DNA of 64,000 nt, taken from assembly GCF_011764425.1 (NCBI RefSeq), contig NZ_BLPF01000001.1:248001-312000 (forward strand), given 5' to 3'. Positions 1 to 8,963 of the stretch are shown here, piece after piece. A program made the position numbers and the translations under genes. The notes under the pieces were generated by a model. It saw nothing but the letters and a program-made list of their open reading frames with translations, was not told where the DNA came from and made no database searches. Within the stretch, counting starts at the first letter, position 1, and the number at the start of each line of letters is the position of its first letter. This stretch comes from Phytohabitans houttuyneae. Lineage in GTDB: Bacteria; Actinomycetota; Actinomycetes; Mycobacteriales; Micromonosporaceae.

Positions 1-1
1 G

Positions 2-85
2 ACCGAGGCAGACCGCGAGCAGCTCGCCGACCTGATGGGCCGCCTCATCGACGCCCTGGAAGCCCATCGCCGCAACACGCCCTAG
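2..85 (+). CDS. C-terminal fragment of a MarR-like transcriptional regulator
   Basis: An open frame enters from the left edge and ends at the TAG at 83-85, giving 27 residues that end EAHRRNTP. The composition (LADLMGRLIDALEA) fits the last amphipathic dimerisation helix of MarR-family winged-helix regulators, but no DNA-binding part is present. The next 400 bases carry no gene and start the first dispersed-repeat locus. The family call is inference from a short tail only; any small helical regulator could end this way. Confidence 0.45.
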   Translation, partial: TEADREQLADLMGRLIDALEAHRRNTP

Positions 86-487
86 GGTCTACCTGGAGAC
101 CTTCGCGGTCAGGGTGAGCCTCGTTTGGAGACTTCAATCCAAACGAGATGTGAGCTGCCGCGATGTGCGTCGTGGTCCGGACCGTTGCTCCCGCGGCCTC
201 ACCGTCCGCGGTCGCCAGGCTCAGCCCCAAGACCCGCTCCTGCTCGGCAGTCACGGACCGATGCGGCACCGTCGGGGAGAGCTTTACAACCGTCAGCGAC
301 AATCCGTTGGCCGCAAGCGGCGCCGCAGTCGAGCCCGAGTTAACGGCGAGCTGCCGCTTCACCCGCGGTTGCCGCTCACCCTCCGCGGTCGCCCAGCTCA
401 ACCCAGGAGCCCGCTCCGGGGTGAGCTCGCCCACCGCGGAGGGTGAGGCCGCGGGAGCCGCGGTGGGCCCGAAGACGGCCAGCGCCC
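86..487. repeat. Dispersed repeat locus A (intergenic)
   Basis: This non-coding stretch holds at least three pieces of the window's dispersed repeat. A full forward core lies at about 152-232 and includes the 30-mer at 171-200 that is identical at 10491-10520, 37551-37580 and 49149-49178. A variant forward copy lies at about 349-418 (best matched at 6711-6783), and a partial inverted copy at about 433-473 (GAGGCCGCGGGAGC at 445-458). A perfect 10-bp-arm hairpin, CTCGTTTGGA/TCCAAACGAG, occupies 120-147. Open frames across the region are alanine/arginine-rich artefacts of the repeat. Confidence 0.75.
120..147. terminator. Perfect hairpin after the MarR-like gene
   Basis: CTCGTTTGGA (120-129) pairs exactly with TCCAAACGAG (138-147) around the 8-base loop gacttcaa. 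It lies 35 bases past the MarR-like stop codon and could end that transcript, although no T-run follows. It could equally be a structural part of repeat locus A. Confidence 0.4.
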
Positions 488-1597
488 CTACAGGTCGATG
501 TCGGCGTAGATGCAGGCGTGGTCGGAGCCGGCGTGCACGGCCTTGGTCATCGTGTCGTAGATGGGCCACAGCACGCCGCGCTTGCCGCCCCACACGCCCT
601 TGCGGAAGATGCCGCCCCCGGTCGTGCGGGCCCACAGCGACGGCGACAGCAGCACATAGTCGATCTTGCTTCGGGCGGTGCAGTAGCCGTACGTGCCGGG
701 GCGTCCACCGTCCGCAAAGGACGGATGGGTGGAGATGTCGCGCAGGTCCGTGCCGTGCAGCAGCGGGGCCAGCGGCTCGCTCTCCGGGGTGTCGTTGAGG
801 TCGCCGACCACCGCGACGTCGGTGATGCCGTCCGCCACCAGGTCGCGGTAGATCTCGGCGATGCGGCTGGCCTGGCGGCGGCGGGTCGTGTCGGAGGCGA
901 CCTTGCCGCCGTAGCCCTTGCTCTTGAGGTGGTTGACCAGCACGACGAGCCGGCCGCCACTCGGGGTGGCGAAGTGGTACTCCGGGCAGTCGCGGCTGAA
1001 CACGCGGCCCACCTCGTCGGTGTCGTCCACATGGCTGCGCTGGCCTATAAGCGGGTACGCCGCGGTCGCCAGCACGCCCACGTCGATCCCGCGCTCGTCG
1101 TTGCCGTCGACGACCATCACCTGCGGGTACCTCGGCACGCCGCCGACCAGCAGGCCCGCGTCGGTGAAGCGCTTGAGCGCGATGCGGTTTTCCGCCTCGA
1201 TCACGCCGAGGATGTCCGCGCCGACGTCGTGCATGACCCGCGCCGTGTTCAGCATGCCCTGCTCGTCGACGCGGTCGGTGGTCAGCTCGACCCAGCCGAT
1301 CCAGTCGCCGCGGCCCTTCGCCACGACCAGCACGCCGTCCTTGCGGGAGCGGCGCAGCAGGCGGCCGCGGTTTTGCCGGAGCCGGGCGAAGCGCGCGCTG
1401 TCGCTGTTGAGCAGGTCGAGCTTGCGCAGCAGGCGCAGGATGCCGGCCTGGATGTCCGGTGTGTACAGCGGCTCTTCGAGGAGCTCACAGATCTGCTCGT
1501 ACGCCTCGAGCGCGGGCCGCCCGGCCGACCAGGTGCGCTGGTCGAGGGCGCGGGCCCGGTTGAAGAGGTTTTCCACGTTGTAGGTGCCGATGCGCAC
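488..1597 (-). CDS. Endonuclease/exonuclease/phosphatase (EEP) family hydrolase
   Basis: A 369-residue metal-dependent phosphoesterase of the DNase I/EEP fold. The family's metal and catalytic signatures are all visible: YNVENLF (N7), VIEAEN (E134), NHLKSK (222-227), GDLNDTPES with D266 and N268, KIDYVLLS (311-318) and SDHA (H360). The 40-95 region is a longer helical insert than in exonuclease III and resembles the group of predicted bacterial EEP hydrolases of unknown substrate. No signal peptide is visible, so it is probably cytoplasmic. The start is GTG at 1597 with a weak ribosome site. It follows the haloperoxidase gene on the same strand after 60 bases and may be co-transcribed with it. 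Nuclease, phospholipase or lipid phosphatase activity cannot be separated from sequence. Confidence 0.85.
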   Translation of the reverse strand: MRIGTYNVENLFNRARALDQRTWSAGRPALEAYEQICELLEEPLYTPDIQAGILRLLRKLDLLNSDSARFARLRQNRGRLLRRSRKDGVLVVAKGRGDWIGWVELTTDRVDEQGMLNTARVMHDVGADILGVIEAENRIALKRFTDAGLLVGGVPRYPQVMVVDGNDERGIDVGVLATAAYPLIGQRSHVDDTDEVGRVFSRDCPEYHFATPSGGRLVVLVNHLKSKGYGGKVASDTTRRRQASRIAEIYRDLVADGITDVAVVGDLNDTPESEPLAPLLHGTDLRDISTHPSFADGGRPGTYGYCTARSKIDYVLLSPSLWARTTGGGIFRKGVWGGKRGVLWPIYDTMTKAVHAGSDHACIYADIDL

Positions 1598-1657
1598 GAG
1601 CTAGAGAGTAGGGCCGCAGGGCCGGGCCTGTACGGCCCGGCCCTCCGGCGGACGGTC

Positions 1658-2941
1658 CTATCGGGTTGGCCTGAAGTACCGCGGAATCACGTACGCCGCG
1701 GTCTTCGCGCCGATGACGGCACCTTGGGCGTCGGCACTGCGGTAGTGGATACCGCCCCAGATCCGGGCCTCGTTGACCTCTCTGAGGGCACCGGAGAAGC
1801 TGGTGAAGTACCGGGTCGTACCGGTGTCGGCACTTGTCGCGCTGAAGGACTTGCGGTCGGTGCCGTAGAAGTGCGACAGCATGGCCATCGACGCGGCCGT
1901 GTAGCACGTGTGGCCCGACGTGTAGTCCGGGAACGGCGGCGTGACGAGCAGCGGCATCCAGGACGGGTCGGCGACGGTCGCCGGGTTGCCGTCACTCGCC
2001 GCCTCCTGGATCGCCGTGACCGGGCGCCAGAAGTTCCACTTGTACTTCTCGTAGTAGCAGGCGATCAGCGAGTCCGTCTCGGTCATGTCCACCATCGCGA
2101 ACATGCGCGCGGCCTGCAGGTTGGTCAGCCCGTTGTTGACCGCGAGCTGCCGCTTGATCTCCCACTCGGTCAGCCTGCGGTCGTGCCACCATCTCGCGGC
2201 GTCGGTCTGGTCGGCAGTGCGCGTGGTGCTGTTGACCGCGCCGATCGCCTTCACCTCGTTGAACTCCCGCGCGTACTGGGAGCTGGTCAGCGCCGGCGGG
2301 CCCGCGGTGGTGAAGCTGGAGTTCCTGGGGATCAGGAACGGCTTGACGTCCATCGTCCACGCGCCGTCCGAGGCGAACGTCGGTGGGGTCGGCCGCCACT
2401 GCCCGGGCGCGGTCGAGGGCCGCCAGGTGCGCGTACCGAAGGCGCCGTCGTTGGTACGCGCCACGATCATCGCGGCCGCCGTCCTCTGGCCGATCGCCGC
2501 ACCGGCGGTCTTCGGCGTGCCGTTGGGGATGCCGGCCATGAAGGAGTCGTACTTGGCCTGGATCGCCGCCTGCTGTGCCGGGAAGAGCCACTCCAGCGTG
2601 CGGAACGCCGCCGTCGCCACCGCGGCGTCGACCGACTCGGTGCCCGTCGCCGCCGGAGCGCCGAGGTACGGCTGGTACGGCTTGCCCGCGATCGCGTTGA
2701 CCGCGTCGTAGATGGCGCCGTGCACGATGGCGAAGCTGCGGCCCTGTGCGTTCGGAGCCTGCCGCGCCACGTCCCAGATGGACTCCTGGGCGAGGGCGTC
2801 CCAGGTGACGACGGCGTTGGGGGTGGGCGCGGCCGACGCCGAGCCGCTGGTCGAGCTGAGGAGGAGTGGCGACGAGAGCGCGACGGCCGCGGCGAGAGCC
2901 ACTCGCAGCGCGGAACGGCGCGTCCGACCTCTTCGTGTCAT
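1658..2941 (-). CDS. Secreted vanadium-dependent haloperoxidase (PAP2 superfamily)
   Basis: 427 residues from ATG at 2941, chosen because AAGGAG sits just upstream and a clear Sec signal follows (twin arginines, hydrophobic segment about 13-30, ASA-AP-like cleavage near 38). The vanadate/phosphate pocket of the vanadium haloperoxidase/acid phosphatase superfamily is present: K299 and R306 (spacing 7, as K353/R360 in the chloroperoxidase), SGH at 342-344, and R393 with H399 (spacing 6, as R490/H496). That spacing agreement supports the call well. The enzyme should use H2O2 and halide outside the cell, but PAP2 phosphatase activity is a known alternative for this fold. It lies between the GH3 gene and the EEP gene, all on the minus strand. 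Confidence 0.85.
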   Translation of the reverse strand: MTRRGRTRRSALRVALAAAVALSSPLLLSSTSGSASAAPTPNAVVTWDALAQESIWDVARQAPNAQGRSFAIVHGAIYDAVNAIAGKPYQPYLGAPAATGTESVDAAVATAAFRTLEWLFPAQQAAIQAKYDSFMAGIPNGTPKTAGAAIGQRTAAAMIVARTNDGAFGTRTWRPSTAPGQWRPTPPTFASDGAWTMDVKPFLIPRNSSFTTAGPPALTSSQYAREFNEVKAIGAVNSTTRTADQTDAARWWHDRRLTEWEIKRQLAVNNGLTNLQAARMFAMVDMTETDSLIACYYEKYKWNFWRPVTAIQEAASDGNPATVADPSWMPLLVTPPFPDYTSGHTCYTAASMAMLSHFYGTDRKSFSATSADTGTTRYFTSFSGALREVNEARIWGGIHYRSADAQGAVIGAKTAAYVIPRYFRPTR

Positions 2942-3103
2942 GGGTTCTCCTTGCTGTGTGCCCGCATGGTCATTCCACAGGCGAGGGTCAACGGAGATCG
3001 ACGGCCAGAAACGTACTCTGTGTGCGCCAAACGCGACCGCCCGTGAGCCATGGCCGTTCGGATGGTGAACCAACCGGTTCGGTGGAGGCGCGCGCGCCGT
3101 CCC

Positions 3104-5530
3104 CTATCCCGCGGCGCAGGCCGTCCCGTTGAGCGTGGCACCGGTCGGGGGCGAGTTCGTGCCGCTGTACGTCGCCTGGAACCCGAACGTCACGCTGCCA
3201 CCCGCCGGGATGGTCGCGTTGTAGTCACGGTTGGCCGCGGACACCTGCGTGCCGCTCTGGGTGACCGAGGCGCTCCAGGAGTTGGTGATCGCCTGGTTGC
3301 CCGGGAACGCGAAGCGCACCGTCCACCCGCTCACCGGAGCCGACCCGGCGGTGATCCGCGCCTCGGCGACGAAGCCGTTCTGCCACTGGTTGCTCACCGT
3401 GTACCGGAAGGTGCACGAGGCCACGCCCGCGGTCGGCGTCGTCGGCGCGGCCGTGGTGGCCGGCGGCCGGGTGGTCTGCACGGGCGGCGTGCTCTGCGGC
3501 GGCCGCGTGGTCTGTACCGGCGGCGTCGTCTGCACCGGCGGCGGCGTGGACACCGACGGCGAGGGCGACGGGGTGGTGGGGCCGCCCGGGTAGGTGAGGC
3601 CGAAGCCGTACGCGAACAGGGGCGGCTTGCCGTCGCCCACGTTGATCGGCTGCTGGGAGACGCTGCGCATCCAGGTCACCGGCAGCTTCGCGCTCGGCTT
3701 GTAGTCGCCGAACAGCACGTCCGCCACGCCCTGCCCCTCGGTGCCGGGCAGCCACGCGGCGACCAGCGCCGCCCACCCGTCGACCTGCGCGGCGATGTCC
3801 AGCGGGCGGCCCGAGACCAGGACCACGATCACGGGTACGCCCGACGCGCGCAGCCGCGACAGCACCTGCAGGTCGGCGGTGTCCAGCCCCATCGCGCCGG
3901 TGCGGTCGCCCTGCCCCTCGGCGTACGGGGTCTCCCCCACCACCGCGATCGCGGCGCGGAAGGAGGAGTCGATGCCGGTGCCGTCCCGGTTGTACGTGAC
4001 CGTGGCGCCCGAGCCCACCGTCGCGCGGATGCCCTGCAGGATCGTGGTGCCCGGCGTGGTGTTGCCGGCCGCGCCCTGCCACGAGATCGTCCACCCGCCC
4101 GACTGGAGGCCGATGTCGTCGGCGCTCTTGCCGGCAACGAAGATCTTGCCGCCGCTCTTGGCCAGCGGGAGCACGTTGCCGTCGTTCTTGAGCAGCACCT
4201 GCGAGCGGCGAACCGCGTCGCGGGCCAGGTCGCGGTGCGCCTGGTTGCCGACGGTGGAGGTGAGCGCCCGGTCGGTGAAGCGCCGCTCGAAGAGCCCCAG
4301 CTCGAACTTCTTGGTCAGGATGCGGCGGTTGGCGTCGTCGATCCGCTCCATCGGGATGCGGCCGGCGTCCACCTCGTTGCGCAGCAGCTGCAGGAACTGC
4401 CGGTAGTCCGTTGGCACCATCACCATGTCGACGCCCGCGTTGATCGCGGTGCTGATCTCCGCGCCGGTGAAGCCGCGCTGCCCGTCGATCTGGTCGATGC
4501 CCGCCCAGTCCGTGACCACGAAACCGGTGAACCCGAGCTCGCCCTTGAGCACGTCGGTGAGCAGCTGGCGGTGGCCGTGCAGCTTCTGCCCGTTCCAACT
4601 GCTGAAGCTGACCATGATCGAGCCGACGCCCTGCGCGATGGCCGCCTGGAACGGAGGCAGGTGCACGGCCCGCAGCTCGGCCTCGGAGATCTCGGTGTTG
4701 CCCTGGTCGCGCCCGCCGGTCGTGCCGCCGTCGCCGACGTAGTGCTTGGCCGTGGCGAGGATCGACGTGGGCGCGCCGAGGTCGCCGCCCTGGAATCCGC
4801 CGATGATCGAGGTCATCGAGGTGGCGATCTCGGCCTGCTCGCCGAACGACTCGTACGTGCGGCCCCACCGGTCGTTGCGCGCCACGCACAGGCAAGGCGC
4901 GAAGGTCCAGTCGATGCCGGTGCCGGCGACCTCCTCGGCGGTGGCGCGGCCGACCGCCTGCACCAGCCCGGGGTCGCGGCTCGCGCCGAGGCCGATGTTG
5001 TGCGGGAAGATCGTCGCCCCGCGCACGTTGTTGTGCCCGTGCACGGCGTCGATGCCGTAGATGACCGGGATACCGAGCGGCGTGGCCTGTGCCGCGCTCT
5101 GGAACCCGTCGTACATGTCCGCCCAGCCGGTCGGGGTGTTGTTGGCCGGTGCCGAGCCGCCGCCGGACAGGATCGAACCGATGCGGTACGCCGCGATGTC
5201 CTGCGGGCTGGTCAACGCGGCCCGGTCGACCTGCGCGAGCTGGCCGAGCTTGTCTTCGAGCGTCATCCGCCCCATGAGGTCCGCGACCCGCTCGGGCACC
5301 GGCTGCGCCGGGTCCTGGAAGGCCGGCACCGCCCGGTTGGCCGTCGCCCCCGCGTCGTGTGCCGGCCCGACGAGATCGAGCGCGGACGCGACGAGCGTGG
5401 CCGCGGCGAGGCACACGCAGGCGACCGTGACCGCGATCATCGTGCGCCCGTGGCTGTCCAGGCGCAGGACCTTGCGGTGCTGCGCCGGAGCGTTGGGCTC
5501 CTCGTCTTCGGCGGGGGGTGTTGCGGACAT
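3104..5530 (-). CDS. Glycoside hydrolase family 3 beta-glucosidase with C-terminal CBM2
   Basis: 808 residues from ATG at 5530 (AAGGAG about 7 bases upstream). Order: short cytoplasmic N-terminus, one hydrophobic segment at about 30-50 (signal anchor or long signal peptide), GH3 catalytic domains at about 70-640, a Pro/Thr-rich linker at about 645-700, and a cellulose-binding CBM2 at about 700-808 with the typical NQWQNGF, SGWTV and GTN motifs. The GH3 nucleophile is D341 in VVTDWAGI, and the KH substrate motif is K262-H263. It should release glucose from cello-oligosaccharides at the cell surface or outside, and complements the GH6 cellulase at 58.6 kb. A 10-bp-arm hairpin lies in its leader at 5567-5588. 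Confidence 0.9.
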   Translation of the reverse strand: MSATPPAEDEEPNAPAQHRKVLRLDSHGRTMIAVTVACVCLAAATLVASALDLVGPAHDAGATANRAVPAFQDPAQPVPERVADLMGRMTLEDKLGQLAQVDRAALTSPQDIAAYRIGSILSGGGSAPANNTPTGWADMYDGFQSAAQATPLGIPVIYGIDAVHGHNNVRGATIFPHNIGLGASRDPGLVQAVGRATAEEVAGTGIDWTFAPCLCVARNDRWGRTYESFGEQAEIATSMTSIIGGFQGGDLGAPTSILATAKHYVGDGGTTGGRDQGNTEISEAELRAVHLPPFQAAIAQGVGSIMVSFSSWNGQKLHGHRQLLTDVLKGELGFTGFVVTDWAGIDQIDGQRGFTGAEISTAINAGVDMVMVPTDYRQFLQLLRNEVDAGRIPMERIDDANRRILTKKFELGLFERRFTDRALTSTVGNQAHRDLARDAVRRSQVLLKNDGNVLPLAKSGGKIFVAGKSADDIGLQSGGWTISWQGAAGNTTPGTTILQGIRATVGSGATVTYNRDGTGIDSSFRAAIAVVGETPYAEGQGDRTGAMGLDTADLQVLSRLRASGVPVIVVLVSGRPLDIAAQVDGWAALVAAWLPGTEGQGVADVLFGDYKPSAKLPVTWMRSVSQQPINVGDGKPPLFAYGFGLTYPGGPTTPSPSPSVSTPPPVQTTPPVQTTRPPQSTPPVQTTRPPATTAAPTTPTAGVASCTFRYTVSNQWQNGFVAEARITAGSAPVSGWTVRFAFPGNQAITNSWSASVTQSGTQVSAANRDYNATIPAGGSVTFGFQATYSGTNSPPTGATLNGTACAAG

Positions 5531-5566
5531 GCGGGCACTCCTTGACGCTGTGGTGACGAGCGAAAG

Positions 5567-5588
5567 CGCCGGTCGCACGCGACCGGCG
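5567..5588. promoter_or_regulatory. Inverted repeat in the leader of the GH3 gene
   Basis: CGCCGGTCGC and GCGACCGGCG form perfect 10-base arms separated by only AC, 37 bases in front of the GH3 start codon. The near-continuous palindrome looks more like a protein operator than a terminator. It does not match the known CebR/CelR consensus TGGGAGCGCTCCCA, so the regulator is unknown. Confidence 0.4.
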
Positions 5589-5729
5589 GAATGCCCGGAA
5601 TCCCGCAGTGACCCGAATCTATGCGTATCCACCCGGAGCGGTCAAGGCCGTCCCACACCCGCGTCGCGCGCCTGCTCCGGGCGTCGCGTTCTCCCGCCGG
5701 TCAAGCCCGCGGCCCCATAGGGTCGAGGC

Positions 5730-6527
5730 GTGATCCCGATCGACCTGAGCGGCAGGTCCGCGCTCGTCACCGGCTCGACGCAGGGCATCGGCCGGGCCAT
5801 CGCCGCCGGCCTGGCCCGCGCCGGAGCGTCCGTCGCCGTCAACGGCCGCGGCGCCGAGTCCGTCGACCGCGCCGTCGCCGCCCTCACCGCCGAGGTGCCG
5901 GACGGCCGCTTCACCGCCGCGCCCGGCGACGTGGCCAGCGACGAGGGCACCGCCGCGGTGCTGGCCGCCGCGCCCGCGGTCGACATCCTCGTCAACAACC
6001 TCGGCGTTTTCGGCGCCCGCGAGGCCCTGGAGATCACCGACGACGAGTGGCGCCGCTACTTCGAGGTCAACGTGCTCACCGCGGTCCGCCTCACCCGCGC
6101 CTACCTGCCCGGCATGACCGGCCGCGCCTGGGGCCGCGTGCTGAACATCGCCAGCGACTCCGCGATCGTCACCCCCGCCGAAATGATCCACTACGGGATG
6201 TCCAAGACCTCGCTGCTCGCCGTCTCGCGCGGCTTCGCCAAGGCCGCCGCCGGCACGGGCGTCACCGTCAACTCGGTGATCGCCGGCCCCACGCACACCG
6301 GCGGCGTCGAGGACTTCGTGTACCAGCTCGTCGACCGCTCACTGCCGTGGGAAGAGGCGCAGCGCGAGTTCATGCGGCGGCACCGCCCGCAGTCGCTGCT
6401 GCAGCGCCTCATCGAGCCGGCCGAGATCGCCAACCTCGTCGTCTACCTCAGCTCCCCGCTGGCCTCCGCCACCACCGGCGGCGCGGTCCGCGTGGACGGC
6501 GGCTACGTCGACGCCATCCTGCCTTAG
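5730..6527 (+). CDS. SDR family NAD(P)-dependent oxidoreductase
   Basis: 265 residues from GTG at 5730. It is a classical short-chain dehydrogenase: cofactor motif TGSTQGIG (14-21), NNLG (89-92), and the catalytic set S142, Y155, K159 (YGMSK). The C-terminus VRVDGGYVDAIL is the usual FabG-like end. The C-terminal half, with an insertion PQSLLQRLIEPAEIAN, resembles 3-oxoacyl-ACP reductase-like SDRs that act on small alcohols or ketones, but the substrate cannot be told. It stands alone, divergent from the GH3 gene, and is followed by repeat locus 2. Confidence 0.85.
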   Translation: MIPIDLSGRSALVTGSTQGIGRAIAAGLARAGASVAVNGRGAESVDRAVAALTAEVPDGRFTAAPGDVASDEGTAAVLAAAPAVDILVNNLGVFGAREALEITDDEWRRYFEVNVLTAVRLTRAYLPGMTGRAWGRVLNIASDSAIVTPAEMIHYGMSKTSLLAVSRGFAKAAAGTGVTVNSVIAGPTHTGGVEDFVYQLVDRSLPWEEAQREFMRRHRPQSLLQRLIEPAEIANLVVYLSSPLASATTGGAVRVDGGYVDAILP

Positions 6528-6967
6528 GACCTCTTCGAGCCTCAGGACTGCTTCGAGCGGATATGCCCCGGTCCGCGCCACCTGCGGACCGCATGCTCCC
6601 GCGGGCACCGCTCCGGTCGGCGGCTCGCAGGGCTCGCCGAGATCCCCGACCTCCGCTGCCGGGCCCGCGCGGCAAGCCCGGCCCGGCTCGACCGCCGCGA
6701 CGGGTTAGATGAGCGCTGCCGCTGTGCCCGCGGTTGCCGCCTCATCCTCCGCGGTCGCCCAGCTCATCCCAGGAGCCCACTCCAGCAGATCTTGGCAAGT
6801 TGGCGGCGAAATAACGCGCTAACTCACCAAGGTCCCGAAGCCACACCGCCTGCACCTGATCGACAGTCACCGACCGCGACGACCGCGCCGAACTGCGGAT
6901 GGACTCACGCACTCCCGCCTCGAAAGATCTGCAGAAGCACGGGTAGGGGCACCGTGAGCTGGAGGCT
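6528..6967. repeat. Dispersed repeat locus 2 (intergenic)
   Basis: No credible gene is present. About 6627-6690 (starting CTCGCCGAGATCCCCGACCT) matches a module next to the repeat at 49086-49140. About 6711-6870 matches, at high identity and in inverted orientation, 37690-37853; the shared stretch includes CAGATCTTGGCAAGTTGGCG and CGAAATAACGCGC. The part at 6711-6783 also matches 349-418. A short imperfect direct repeat around 6530-6557 (CCTCTTCGAGCCTCAGGACTG) starts the locus. Confidence 0.7.
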
Positions 6968-8169
6968 CTAGTCGCCGCTCCACTGGGCGGGTTCGGGCTG
7001 CTTGCTCTGCCGGACGGCGAGGTAGACGGCGCGGACCGCGAGGGTGCGTTCGACCTCGTCGAGGATCGGCGCGAAGAACTGGCGGCGGTGGTCGGCGTCG
7101 CTCATCGAGGTCACGGCGAAGTACATGCTGCCGAACCCGGCGAACAGCGTCGCGTTGCGCAGCAGTGCCACCGGTACCGCCGGGAACAGCGCCGACCGGG
7201 CCGGCTCGGCGCCGATCCACTGCTCGGCGGTCTCGGGCGTCACGACCAGCAGTCCCAGCACGAGGAAGAACGCGAACAGTGCCAGCCCCACCACCGCCGC
7301 CTGCACGAGCTGCCGGGTGGCGAGCATCAGCAGCAGGTTGCGGGACTGGCGGCCGTTGAGGGGCACCGGGCGGAGCGGGCCGTCGGGGCGAGCTCGTCGA
7401 TGGGCGCGTCGGCCAGAGGGGTGCCCGCGCAGGCCGCGGACAGGCGGGGCGGGCTGAGGTCCTGCTCGACGCGGCCGACCTCGTCGCGCAGGCGGGCCGC
7501 CGCGGCGAGGATCGTGACCGCCGCGAACAGTGCGACCACGAGCGCCAGCCGCCACCAGCCGAGGCGGTTCATGGCCTGCCACAGCTCGCCGGTGAAGAAC
7601 AGGAAGAGCGTCACGAACAGCAGTGCCGGCAGCGCCCGCCCGAGCAGGTGCACGCTGTTGCGCAGGTCGTAGACCGCGTGCCGGACCGCGCGGCCGACCA
7701 GGGCGCCGAGGCCGTAGGTGGTGGCCAGCAGCGTGCCGGCGAAGACCGCGGCGAAGAAGATGCCGAACCCGACCAGCCCCACCGCGCCGCCGCCGGGTGG
7801 GGTGACGGCACCGTCGACGGCGAGCTGCAGCAGGGGTACGGCCACGGGCATCAGCGCGTAGCCGGCGAGGATCGCGACGGTGACGCCGCGGGACAGGTGC
7901 AGCCCGCGGCGGGCGAACGCGCCGACCACCCACCGCACGACCACGGTCGCCACCACGACGGCGCCGAGCAGCACCCAGCGCCGGGAGCCCGCCGAGCGCA
8001 GCGGCACCAGCCACGCCAGGCTCGCCACCGCCACCAGCGCAAGCGACGGCAGCATGCGGGGCAGCACGTGGGTGGCGAAGCCGTACCCCTCGATCATGGT
8101 GGGCACGCCGCGCCGCACGAACCAGCGCTCGGTCCGGCGCGCGAGAGCCCGTGAGGCGGTGAACGGCAC
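6968..8169 (-). pseudogene. Multi-spanning membrane protein, frameshifted near 7385-7388
   Basis: Two minus-strand frames join into one 400-residue integral membrane protein if one base is restored at the C4 run (GGGG on the plus strand, 7385-7388). The first part, from GTG at 8169, reads VPFTASRALARRTERWF and has six or so hydrophobic segments; the second continues LRPVPLNGRQSRNLL with two more and ends QPEPAQWSGD. About eight transmembrane helices are expected, with a hydrophilic loop (LRDEVGRVEQDLSPPRL) at the junction. I do not recognise the family. It is divergent from the TIGR04222-like gene. The break looks technical because four other genes here show the same one-base deficit. Confidence 0.6.
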
Positions 8170-8235
8170 AGCTAGATCATGCACGCCGCGGCCGCCGCGG
8201 GTGGGACACGTGCGGGCGTGCCGCACACTGCGGGC

Positions 8236-8916
8236 ATGCGTCAGATCGAGGGGCTCACCGCCACCGGGATCGGCCACCTGCGCGGCGGCCGCTGGGGCGC
8301 CGTCCGCACCGGCCTCGCCATGCTCCACGCGCGTGAGGCCGTGGTCGCCGGCCGGGACGGGAGAGTGCGGCGCACGGGGTCGAAACCGCGCGGTGCCGAG
8401 CCGCTCGAGCAGGCCCTTTTCGGCGCGCTCTACAGCGACACGGGCCCGCGCGAGCTGGCCGACCACCAGCGGGTCCGGGCGGCCGTCGGCGAGGTGCGGC
8501 GCGACCTGATCCGCCGCAAGCTCGTCCGCCCGCAGCGGCGCCGGGTGCTGGTGCCGCTGGCCCTGGCGGTCGTGCCGCCCTACGTGCTGGCGCGGCTCAT
8601 CGACGTGATCGGCGCGCCGATCGGCCTCGCGGCGACGGTGGTGCTGGTGGGAGTGGCGTGCTGGTTTCTGCCGCGCCGCACCCTCGCCGGCGCCCGCGCG
8701 CTGCGCCACCTGCGCGACCTGCATCCCGAGCCCACGTCCCCGGGCGGGTCGGCCGACCGGCTCGGCCCCGCGGTCGCGCTGTACGGCAACGCGGCGCTGC
8801 TCGTCGCGATGCCCCGGTTCGCGCGGGAGGGTGGCCTGCTCGACGGCGGCCGCCGGTCGGTCTTCCACGGCGACGGTTCGCTCGAGTCGTCCTCGTCGAC
8901 GCTGGGTGCGCCGTAG
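8236..8916 (+). CDS. TIGR04222-like membrane protein
   Basis: 226 residues from ATG at 8236. The N-terminal part LRGGRWGAVRTGLAMLHAREAV is characteristic of the actinobacterial TIGR04222 group: the protein begins with a predicted helical domain and then has two adjacent hydrophobic segments at about 105-150 (PLALAVVPPYVLARLIDVI, ATVVLVGVACWFL). Family members usually end in a Gly/Cys-rich low-complexity tail; this one ends in a serine run (SLESSSSTLGAP) instead. Function is unknown. It is divergent from the frameshifted membrane protein at 6968-8169, 66 bases apart, which may mean a shared regulatory region. Confidence 0.55.
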   Translation: MRQIEGLTATGIGHLRGGRWGAVRTGLAMLHAREAVVAGRDGRVRRTGSKPRGAEPLEQALFGALYSDTGPRELADHQRVRAAVGEVRRDLIRRKLVRPQRRRVLVPLALAVVPPYVLARLIDVIGAPIGLAATVVLVGVACWFLPRRTLAGARALRHLRDLHPEPTSPGGSADRLGPAVALYGNAALLVAMPRFAREGGLLDGGRRSVFHGDGSLESSSSTLGAP

Positions 8917-8963
8917 CGGCAGAAGTCCCAAACGATCGATAACCTTCAGTACGATGTGTTGAC

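Noticed and set aside
86-487. CRISPR array or tRNA cluster in the first intergenic region
   Set aside because: The repeats are irregular in spacing, mixed in orientation and have no uniform spacers. No cloverleaf fold is visible.
45-635. Long minus-strand open frame rich in Ala/Arg with a GEAAGATVRTT motif
   Set aside because: It runs through the dispersed repeat and into the real EEP gene in another frame. The same motif recurs wherever the repeat occurs, so it is repeat translation.
443-3046. 867-residue plus-strand open frame, Val/Arg-rich
   Set aside because: Codon use is that of the antisense strand. The minus strand holds clear EEP and haloperoxidase motifs in the same place.
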